A DNA stretch of 8,903 bases, from positions 1 to 8,903 of the forward strand of contig CAYOYJ010000106.1 of the NCBI GenBank assembly GCA_964408155.1, given 5' to 3'. The notes beneath the pieces are model-generated. The model did not search any database and was not told where the DNA came from. It saw only the letters and a program-made list of their open reading frames with translations. The DNA comes from JAAYKM01 sp964408155. GTDB taxonomy: Bacteria; Desulfobacterota; Syntrophia; Syntrophales; JAAYKM01. The stretch's first letter is position 1; each line of letters begins with the position of its first letter. Below, in pieces: positions 1-5,922 of this stretch. The translations under genes and the position numbers were made by a program.

Positions 1-1
1 G

Positions 2-2974
2 GATATCAGCAGGACCGTCGAAAAGGAACTTTCGACTCTTGATCTCGTCCGGAAGGTCAATTCCGTTTCCAAGGACGAGGTTTCGGTCGTTACGGCCGAG
101 TTCGAATACGAAAAGGGTCTCGATGCCGCCGCCACGGATGTCGCAACCGCCCTGGGGAAAGCCAGCGCGCGCCTCCCAAAGGAGATCCGGCCTCCGCAGA
201 TATTCAAGATCAGTCAGGCGACCCAGCCGGTCATGACACTCGCCCTGTCGCCTGCCGACGGGAGCCCCGCGGACCTCAAGAAAATACGCGAATTCGCGGA
301 CAACCGGATCAAAGAAGAGCTCCTGAGGAACCCCGAGATCGCAAATGTCGAGGTCTTCGGAGGCCGGCAGCCCGAAGTCCAAGTTGCGATCGATCCCGTC
401 CGGCTGCAGCATTACGGAATCGGTATGGGGGAACTCCTGGGCGCGCTGTCCGCTCAGAACCAAAACATTCCGCAGGGCCTGATTATCCGCCGGGAGGGGC
501 AGCACATCTTCAAGACGGAAGGACAGGTCCGGACGCCTTCGGAACTGAATGACCTGGTGATCGGTAAACGCGAGGACGGGATCGTCCACCTCAGGGACGT
601 GGCCCGGGTCGAAGTGGGCGTCCAGGAGCCCCAGTCGGCCTACCGGGGGAACGGCCGCGAGGCGATCGGTATCAATATCCTCAAGAGCCAGACCGGGCGC
701 ACCCTGGATACAATCGATGCCGCCGAGAAGGCCCTTCCGGGACTTCAATCCGAATACCCCTTCATCAAGTTCGAGGTGAGCTACAGCCAGAAGGACCTGA
801 TCAAGCGGAGCGTGGATAACATGCTGGAAGCGCTCCGGGACGCCGTCGCCATTACGATTCTGGTCATCTTCCTCTTCCTGGCGAACGTGCGGACGATGGC
901 CCTCGTCGCCATCTCCATCCCGTTCACGTATCTCATCACGTTCGCATTCATGTGGCTCTTCGGTTTCGAATTTCACATGGTCACCCTGACCGGCGTCATC
1001 CTGGCGGTGGGTATGCTCCTAGATGATGCGATCGTCGTCATCGAAAACATCGAGCGCCATTATCATGATGCCAAAAAGGATCTGCATGATATCGTGGCGG
1101 GTGGGACGGAAGAGGTTATGTTGGCCATCTTCTCGGGGACGTATGCGACGGTAGTGGTCCTGGTCCCGATCATCTTCATCGGCGGATACGTGCAGACTGT
1201 CTTGAGGCCCCTAGCCCTATCGCTTTCTATTGCCCTCATCGCTTCTTATATCGTTTCCGTCACGATCATTCCGATCTTCGCGCCGTCTATTCTCAAAAGG
1301 CAGGCTAAACCGAACCGACTGGAGGCCGTGCTGAAAAAGTGGAGCGACGCCGGGATCGGAGCCGTCCGGGATTTCTTTGCCGGTTCCCTCGAATTTGCCA
1401 TCCGGCACCGGCTGGCTTTTATCCTGGTGGCCCTGGTTATCCTGATCGGTACGAACAAGTTCATCAAGCCCCTGATCGGGCAGAACATCATGCCTCCCAT
1501 GGACACCGGGATCGTCAAGATCAATTTCGAGTCCGATGCTAACTCATCCCTGGATCAGACCCACGAGTTGCTGAAGCGGATGGAAGAAGTCATTAAAAAG
1601 CAGGAAGGCCTCGTGGCCATCAGTTCGGTTATCGGGTCCGAGCCGTCGGTGATTTCCTTCGGCAGCGGTAAGAACCCGCAGCAGGGAAACATCACCGTGA
1701 ACCTGATCGACCGCTTCCACCGCAAGCAGACCATCTGGGAGATCGAAAACAAGATACGCGAGGGCTTTACACATATTCCCGGACTCAAATCGGTCGACGT
1801 CTTCGATTACGGGGCGACGCCGCTCTCCAGCATCCGGGCGACCGTGGACACGATGGTGACCGGACCGGACTGGAAGGAACTGAACGCGATCGGCATCGAT
1901 GTCAAGAAGCGCCTGGAAGGCGTGGGCGGGCTTAAATCGGTCTCGCTGAGCTGGACGGCTGAAAAAAAGGAGATCAGTTTCATCCCCGACCGGGACAAGT
2001 GCGCCCTTTACGGCATTTCTCCACGTGAGATCGCTTCCCAGGTGCAGGCGGCCGTCCAGGGCGGTGGCGCATCGCTTTTCCGGGTTCCGGGAGAGGATGG
2101 CTTCCTGATCCGCGCTCGCCTCGAACAGAAGCACCGGGAGAATGCCCGGCAGATGGAATCCCTCCATGTGCATACGCCTCTGGGCGAGATACCTCTCTCG
2201 GCCCTGGGCAGGATCACTGAATCCTACGTACCGACCCTTCTGACCCGCCAGGGGATGGTCAACAGCATCGACGTTTACGGCTATCGGGAAAAGGCGCCCG
2301 TATCGCATATCATGGAGAACGTGGAAAAGTCCCTGAAAGGTATCGTGCTCCCTCCCGGCTATCAAATCTCCCAGGAAGGGGACGCCAAGCAGGCCAAGGA
2401 GTCCTTTGATGCCCTGATGGTCGCCCTGGCGATTGCCCTGGTGCTCCTCTATTTTTCACTCGTGCCCGCCTTTAACTCGTTTATCCATCCGTTGACGATC
2501 ATGTCGGCCATCCCCTTCGCCCTGATCGGGGCCATGTGGTCCCTCCTGATCGTCGGGAAGCAGCAGTCCCTCGCGGCCTTTATGGGGGTCATCCTCCTCG
2601 CGGGGATCGTCGTCAAGAATTCGATCCTGCTCATCGATTTCATAGAGACGGCCAAGGAGAAGGGCGCTACAACCCTGGAGGCCCTGCGGGAGAGCGTGCG
2701 CGTCCGGACGCGGCCGATCCTGATGACGGCCTTTGCAACCGCGGTCGGCATGGTCCCGATCGCCCTCGAGCGGGCCATCGGCCTGGAAAGACTCTCTCCG
2801 CTTGCGGTCGTGGCGATCGGCGGGCTGATCATATCGACCTTTCTCACGCTGATCTATGTCCCCATTTTCTACACCGTCTTTGAGGACGGAATCGCCTGGG
2901 CCAAAGGAGGAGCTTCCCGCCTGATCCGCACGAAAGCGGAGGAGAGAAGAAAAACGGCAGAAGCAGGAAAATAA
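2..2974 (+). CDS. RND-family efflux permease (5' partial)
   Basis: Inner-membrane proton-driven pump of the AcrB-like RND superfamily, working with a periplasmic adaptor and an outer-membrane channel that are not in this window. The frame is open from base 2 to the TAA at 2972-2974, giving 990 residues. The proton-relay pair is visible as D341-D342 in GMLLDDAIVVIEN, and the TM10 lysine as K872 in GIVVKNSILLIDF. These match AcrB D407/D408 and K940 with an offset of about 66-68, so only TM1 and its surroundings are missing. Porter-domain sequence fills about 1-275. TM2-TM6 fall at about 281-425, TM7 near 470, the second periplasmic loop follows, and TM8-TM12 occupy about 800-960. The paired Asp argues for a drug/organic-substrate (HAE-like) pump over a CusA-type metal pump, but the substrate cannot be read from sequence. 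The hemerythrin gene starts 14 bases after the stop, so co-transcription is likely. Confidence 0.95.
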   Translation, partial: DISRTVEKELSTLDLVRKVNSVSKDEVSVVTAEFEYEKGLDAAATDVATALGKASARLPKEIRPPQIFKISQATQPVMTLALSPADGSPADLKKIREFADNRIKEELLRNPEIANVEVFGGRQPEVQVAIDPVRLQHYGIGMGELLGALSAQNQNIPQGLIIRREGQHIFKTEGQVRTPSELNDLVIGKREDGIVHLRDVARVEVGVQEPQSAYRGNGREAIGINILKSQTGRTLDTIDAAEKALPGLQSEYPFIKFEVSYSQKDLIKRSVDNMLEALRDAVAITILVIFLFLANVRTMALVAISIPFTYLITFAFMWLFGFEFHMVTLTGVILAVGMLLDDAIVVIENIERHYHDAKKDLHDIVAGGTEEVMLAIFSGTYATVVVLVPIIFIGGYVQTVLRPLALSLSIALIASYIVSVTIIPIFAPSILKRQAKPNRLEAVLKKWSDAGIGAVRDFFAGSLEFAIRHRLAFILVALVILIGTNKFIKPLIGQNIMPPMDTGIVKINFESDANSSLDQTHELLKRMEEVIKKQEGLVAISSVIGSEPSVISFGSGKNPQQGNITVNLIDRFHRKQTIWEIENKIREGFTHIPGLKSVDVFDYGATPLSSIRATVDTMVTGPDWKELNAIGIDVKKRLEGVGGLKSVSLSWTAEKKEISFIPDRDKCALYGISPREIASQVQAAVQGGGASLFRVPGEDGFLIRARLEQKHRENARQMESLHVHTPLGEIPLSALGRITESYVPTLLTRQGMVNSIDVYGYREKAPVSHIMENVEKSLKGIVLPPGYQISQEGDAKQAKESFDALMVALAIALVLLYFSLVPAFNSFIHPLTIMSAIPFALIGAMWSLLIVGKQQSLAAFMGVILLAGIVVKNSILLIDFIETAKEKGATTLEALRESVRVRTRPILMTAFATAVGMVPIALERAIGLERLSPLAVVAIGGLIISTFLTLIYVPIFYTVFEDGIAWAKGGASRLIRTKAEERRKTAEAGK

Positions 2975-2988
2975 ACTGGAGGTATTCC

Positions 2989-3531
2989 ATGAGCAAAGCC
3001 ATTGACGATCTCAAGCATGAACACGAAGCGATCCTGTTTTCCCTGAAAATCCTGAAAGGCATGATTGACAAACTGTCGATGGGAAACGTTGAAGTCCGGG
3101 AAGACCTGCTCAGGTACATCGGGTTCCTGAAGGAATTTGTCGACAAATGCCATCATGGGAAAGAGGAGAGCATTCTCTTCCCGGCCATGATCGAGGCCGG
3201 CATGCCGGAGAAAGGTGGTCCGATCACGGTCATGCTGGGTGAACACGCCCAGGGACGCGGCCTCGTTAAAATGATGGAAACCGCGATCCCGTCCGAGCGA
3301 AACGCGTCCGGTCTGGCGAAGTCCGCGGAAGACTATTCGATCCTCCTGACGAACCACATCGAGAAAGAGAATAACATCCTTTTCGTGATGGCCGAGAAGA
3401 TCCTAAAGCCCGATGTCCTCGATCAGATATACGCGGCCTTTGAAGAACACGAGAAAAAGGTGATAGGCCACGGCAGGCACGAAGAACTCCATGGAATGCT
3501 TAAAGAACTGAAAGAAAGAGATCTTCCGTGA
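2989..3531 (+). CDS. Hemerythrin-domain protein (first copy)
   Basis: A 180-residue, mostly helical cytoplasmic protein of the bacterial hemerythrin-like (HHE cation-binding) superfamily, expected to hold a non-haem di-iron centre that binds O2 or responds to NO or redox state. Candidate ligands are all present: H10/H12 (KHEHE), H55-H56 with E59-E60 (HHGKEE), H86 (GEHAQ), and H123 with E127 (NHIEKEN). No signal peptide or membrane segment is visible, and there is no fused signalling domain. The ATG is preceded by GGAGGT at 2978-2983 with 5-base spacing, and the gene follows the RND permease by 14 bases. The C-terminal part (about 145-180) is charged and helical, with extra His residues (ending near HEELHGMLKEL). 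The family call is firm. Whether it stores or senses O2, responds to NO, or repairs iron centres is unknown. Confidence 0.9.
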   Translation: MSKAIDDLKHEHEAILFSLKILKGMIDKLSMGNVEVREDLLRYIGFLKEFVDKCHHGKEESILFPAMIEAGMPEKGGPITVMLGEHAQGRGLVKMMETAIPSERNASGLAKSAEDYSILLTNHIEKENNILFVMAEKILKPDVLDQIYAAFEEHEKKVIGHGRHEELHGMLKELKERDLP

Positions 3532-3577
3532 GAAGCTGTTTATCGACCCGAATTCCAAAGCTAAAAAGGAGGGAAAA

Positions 3578-4213
3578 ATGCTTAAACGAAACTTTAAAAA
3601 AGGGATAGTCACAGCGATCATCACCATTGCTGCCTGCATTTTGACTGTACCGGCCGCGGCTTTGGCCCATTGCGATACGATGGACGGACCGATTATCATG
3701 AGCGCCCAGGAAGCCCTGAAGACCGGGAAAGCAGATCTTGTTCTCATGTGGATTCAGAAGAAGGACGAGCCGGAGCTGATGCAGGCGTTCAGAAAGGCGC
3801 GGGAAGTCCGCAAACTGAACCCTGCCGCCCGCGAACTGGCCGACCGGTATTTCCTGGAGACATTCGTAAGACTCCACCGGGCGGGAGAGGGCGCGCCTTA
3901 CACGGGTATCAAGCCCGCGGGCACCGAAGTGGAGCCTTCGGTGAAACAGGCCGACAAGGCCCTGGAAACCGGCTCACCCGAAGATCTTCTCAAGTTCATG
4001 TCCGCGGCAGTTATGAAGGGCGTCCGGGAGCAATATGAACGAGCCAGCGAGCTCAGGAAACATGCAGGACACAATGTTGAGGCTGGGCGCGCCTACGCTG
4101 CCGCCTACGTGACCTACGTCCATTACGTGGAGGGGCTCTACAATATGGCGACGCCAAAACCAAAAGGGGCGCATGGCGGACACGACGCACCGGCAGCCAA
4201 GCACGAGCATTAG
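3578..4213 (+). CDS. Exported DUF6448-like protein
   Basis: A 211-residue secreted protein. Residues 1-30 form a signal peptide: basic KRNFKK, hydrophobic core, then AAALA. Cleavage after A30 would leave His31-Cys32 as the mature N terminus (HCDTMDGP). From memory this motif, together with HRAGEGAPYTG at 100-110, matches the family named DUF6448, which has no established function; I could not search for it. The mature part is helical. Residues about 43-104 align without gaps to 125-186 at an offset of 82, indicating an internal duplication, with H100 and H182 in equivalent places. The tail (197-211) is His-rich (H199, H202, H209, H211). Periplasmic metal binding is a reasonable inference. The start is supported by AAGGAGGG at 3566-3573, 4 bases before the ATG. 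The gene lies 46 bases after the first hemerythrin. Confidence 0.8.
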   Translation: MLKRNFKKGIVTAIITIAACILTVPAAALAHCDTMDGPIIMSAQEALKTGKADLVLMWIQKKDEPELMQAFRKAREVRKLNPAARELADRYFLETFVRLHRAGEGAPYTGIKPAGTEVEPSVKQADKALETGSPEDLLKFMSAAVMKGVREQYERASELRKHAGHNVEAGRAYAAAYVTYVHYVEGLYNMATPKPKGAHGGHDAPAAKHEH

Positions 4214-4233
4214 AAAACATTCCAGAATGTCCC

Positions 4234-4261
4234 CCCTCCCTTCTTGATCGCGAAGGGAGGG
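4234..4261. other. Perfect 10-bp stem-loop between genes
   Basis: CCCTCCCTTC at 4234-4243 pairs exactly with GAAGGGAGGG at 4252-4261 around an 8-base loop. On the plus strand it is followed by five A residues, not a T run, and the minus-strand exit also lacks a T run, so it is not a standard intrinsic terminator. It ends 9 bases before the GGAGGT ribosome binding site (4272-4277) of the next gene. An mRNA-stabilising or 3'-end-processing hairpin that uncouples expression of the exported protein from the downstream gene is more likely. It could also be a protein-bound dyad. Confidence 0.6.
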
Positions 4262-4282
4262 AAAAATCGATGGAGGTCCTCA

Positions 4283-4942
4283 ATGGAAATAATCGATTTT
4301 AAAGAAAAAGAGATGTTTAAGAAAGACGGCCGGGGGGTCGCTAATCTTATAGACGAGCCTTACCTGCTTGTGAATCAAGTTTGCCTTGAACCAACACAGG
4401 AGGTGCCCCTCCATCATGCCAACTCCAATGTCACTCTTCAGGTAGTCCATGGGGAGGGGACCTTCAACATAGGGGACAAGGTTGTCAAAATGGGTCCGGG
4501 AAAGCTCCTGCGTGTTCCTATTAAGTCAGCCATGAGCATCAAAAATGAATCCAAAGAGCAGATGGCATTTCTGGTCATCAAGACGCCCCAACCGCAAGCG
4601 GTTGAGAAGGAAGCCCGCAAGGTTGAAGGTGAGGAAGGGCGGTTCGTAAACCTGATCAACTTTCCTCCCTTGAAAGACGGCAGTGACAAGGAGTTTCTGG
4701 AATGGTTCAGCCAGTCCAGCAAGGTATTCTCACGCCACCCCGGTTTTATCTCTAGGACGCTTCTGAAATCGACCGAGGGAACAGGACGCTATGCCGCTAT
4801 TGTGGAGCATGATTCCAAAGGGACATTCATGACGATGCATTTGAGCGAAGATCGTGAAGTGCTCTTCAGGAAAGTCGCGCCTTTACTGGAGGGAACAGCC
4901 AAACCCCATTTCTACGAAGTGGCCGCTTCCTATCGAAAGTAA
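4283..4942 (+). CDS. Cupin + ABM-fold (dimeric alpha/beta barrel) fusion protein
   Basis: A 219-residue cytoplasmic protein with two domains. Residues about 25-102 form a small cupin beta-barrel (PLHHANSN, VVHGEGTFNIGD, MGPGKLLRVP, ending FLVIKTP). Residues about 118-217 resemble the antibiotic-biosynthesis-monooxygenase / dimeric alpha-beta barrel fold (RFVNLINFPPLKDG, EFLEWF, HPGFISRTLLKS, YAAIVEHDS). Members of that fold include small oxygenases and haem-degrading enzymes, but none of their specific catalytic signatures is clear here. The cupin metal ligands are degenerate: motif 1 keeps H44/H45 but not the usual Glu, and motif 2 has Met84 where His is expected. The ATG at 4283 was chosen because GGAGGT lies 5 bases upstream. 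An in-frame TTG at 4244 sits inside the preceding hairpin and has no binding site. Substrate unknown. Confidence 0.8.
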   Translation: MEIIDFKEKEMFKKDGRGVANLIDEPYLLVNQVCLEPTQEVPLHHANSNVTLQVVHGEGTFNIGDKVVKMGPGKLLRVPIKSAMSIKNESKEQMAFLVIKTPQPQAVEKEARKVEGEEGRFVNLINFPPLKDGSDKEFLEWFSQSSKVFSRHPGFISRTLLKSTEGTGRYAAIVEHDSKGTFMTMHLSEDREVLFRKVAPLLEGTAKPHFYEVAASYRK

Positions 4943-4993
4943 AAAATGTTTTATCAAAGCTGAAAGAACATCGGCAGCAGTTGAGGACGACCT

Positions 4994-5554
4994 ATGAAAC
5001 CGATCGGACCGCTCATGTGGGAGCACAGGCTTATTGAGGAGATGATTCGTCTCCTCAACAAGGAAATAGAGAACATCACTGGCAGGAGTGAAATCAATCT
5101 GATTCTGATCGACCAGGCGGTCGACTTTTTCCGGACGTATTCGGACCGAACTCACCACGGCAAAGAAGAAGAGATCCTTTTCCGGGAGCTTGCAAAAAAG
5201 CCTCTGTCTATCGAGCACCGCAGGATAATGGAAGAGTTGATTGAAGAGCACGTCCAAGCTCGCAAGAACGTAGGAAATCTGGTCGATGCCAAAAAGAAAT
5301 ATCTCGCCGGCTCCGGCGACAGCGGGCCGATAGCCAATTGCATCAAGGACCTTACTTCTTTTTACCCGCCTCACATTGTGAAGGAAGACAAGCGCTTCTT
5401 TTTCCCGTGCCTGAATTATTTCAGCGAAACCGAGCAGGAGCTGATGCTTCAGGAATTCTGGGAATTTGACCGGCAGATGATCCATGAAAAATATGCAAAG
5501 CTGGTGGAGGAATTTCTGGGACAGAAAGTTATTCGGCCCGGAGTTTTAAAGTGA
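4994..5554 (+). CDS. Hemerythrin-domain protein (second copy)
   Basis: A 186-residue cytoplasmic hemerythrin-like protein with a likely di-iron site. Candidate ligands are H11 (WEHRLIEEM), H54-H55 with E58-E59 (HHGKEEE), H86 (EEHVQAR), and H127 with E131 (PPHIVKEDKRFFFP). The spacing is almost the same as in the first copy (12-55/56-59/60-86-123-127 against 11-54/55-58/59-86-127-131), but sequence outside the motifs is clearly diverged. The two are therefore paralogues or co-selected relatives, not a recent duplication. No signal peptide or extra domain is visible. The ATG is preceded by GAGGA at 4983-4987 with 6-base spacing, 51 bases after the cupin/ABM gene, with no terminator between them. 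It is the last gene of the co-directional run. O2, NO or redox function cannot be separated from sequence alone. Confidence 0.88.
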   Translation: MKPIGPLMWEHRLIEEMIRLLNKEIENITGRSEINLILIDQAVDFFRTYSDRTHHGKEEEILFRELAKKPLSIEHRRIMEELIEEHVQARKNVGNLVDAKKKYLAGSGDSGPIANCIKDLTSFYPPHIVKEDKRFFFPCLNYFSETEQELMLQEFWEFDRQMIHEKYAKLVEEFLGQKVIRPGVLK

Positions 5555-5622
5555 TAAGATCAAACATCAGGGTATAAATTATTTCCCCCGGGCGGGCATG
5601 AAAGGATGACGACCCTAAACTA

Positions 5623-5643
5623 CCCTCGTCTATAAGACGAGGG
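5623..5643. repeat. 8-bp perfect hairpin, IS200/IS605-end-like
   Basis: CCCTCGTC (5623-5630), loop TATAA, GACGAGGG (5636-5643), flanked by AAACTA on the left and GTTCACG on the right. The layout (AACTACCC, stem, small A/T loop, GGGGTT) resembles the subterminal hairpins recognised by Y1 transposases of IS200/IS605 elements. No transposase or tnpB gene lies nearby, so this would be a solitary end or a non-autonomous remnant. There is no T run, so it is a poor terminator. The resemblance is from memory, not from a search. Confidence 0.4.
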
Positions 5644-5681
5644 GTTCACGAGAGGTCGATTGCCCCGTCTTTGCGCGTATC

Positions 5682-5706
5682 CCGGAGCAGGTCTTTATTA
5701 CTCCGG
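5682..5706. repeat. 6-bp inverted repeat
   Basis: CCGGAG at 5682-5687 and CTCCGG at 5701-5706 pair exactly around a 13-base loop. No T run follows. It lies 38 bases right of the stronger hairpin and may belong to the same remnant; alone it is weak. Confidence 0.3.
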
Positions 5707-5830
5707 CAACTAAACATATTGAAGCAGCATCACAGATCCAATAAATACGGGCATTTTACAGAATTCATTTGCATGTTCAATTGCCGCAGTAATAATCTTC
5801 TGTATGGCTAGCGGCGATCTGGGCATGTGG

Positions 5831-5857
5831 TTGACTCGCCGTCAGTTCCGGTAAAAT
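5831..5857 (+). promoter_or_regulatory. Candidate sigma-70-type promoter for the PAS/HD-GYP gene
   Basis: TTGACT (-35, 5831-5836; one mismatch to TTGACA) and TAAAAT (-10, 5852-5857; one mismatch to TATAAT) are separated by 15 bases, shorter than the ideal 17. The predicted transcript start, about 5864, would leave a leader of roughly 60 bases before the GTG at 5923. The position suits independent transcription of the signalling gene. Confidence 0.35.
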
Positions 5858-5871
5858 TACGGATAAGATGA

Positions 5872-5886
5872 TCAACAGCGTGTTGA
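5872..5886. promoter_or_regulatory. Perfect 15-base dyad, possible operator or leader hairpin
   Basis: TCAACA-GCG-TGTTGA is a perfect 6-bp inverted repeat with a 3-base centre. It lies just downstream of the predicted transcript start and 27 bases before the ribosome binding site (GGAGGC, 5913-5918) of the next gene. This is where a repressor site or short leader hairpin would sit. The binding protein is unknown. Confidence 0.35.
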
Positions 5887-5922
5887 ACGTCTCGCTTTTT
5901 CTTTTGCTTATTGGAGGCAGCA

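Larger units (their letters stand above)
5555..5922. other. 368-base intergenic region
   Basis: No convincing gene. It contains, in order, a perfect 8-bp hairpin (5623-5643), a 6-bp inverted repeat (5682-5706), a promoter-like pair (5831-5857) and a 15-base dyad (5872-5886). A plus-strand frame without a start codon is open from about 5618 to the TAA at 5742-5744 and reads protein-like at its end (RIPEQVFITPATKHIEA). A 38-codon minus-strand frame runs from ATG 5826 to TAG 5710 with only a weak binding site. Either could be debris or chance. No classic intrinsic terminator for the upstream operon was found. Confidence 0.5.

Noticed and set aside
1544..2365. Long minus-strand open frame inside the RND permease gene
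   Set aside because: It mirrors the coding frame of a strongly supported permease in GC-rich DNA, has no recognisable domain, and is a shadow frame.
4244..4282. TTG start extending the cupin/ABM protein by 13 residues
   Set aside because: The TTG lies in the loop of the hairpin, has no binding site, and the ATG at 4283 has GGAGGT at good spacing.
5710..5826. 38-codon minus-strand frame starting at ATG 5826
   Set aside because: It has no clear ribosome binding site and is unrecognised; mentioned only in the intergenic entry.
5911..5922. TTG start for the HD-GYP protein
   Set aside because: The TTG overlaps the GGAGGC ribosome binding site of the GTG start at 5923.
5555..5922. Riboswitch upstream of the HD-GYP gene (c-di-GMP, fluoride, guanidine types considered)
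   Set aside because: The conserved core motifs of those classes were not found; only simple hairpins are present.
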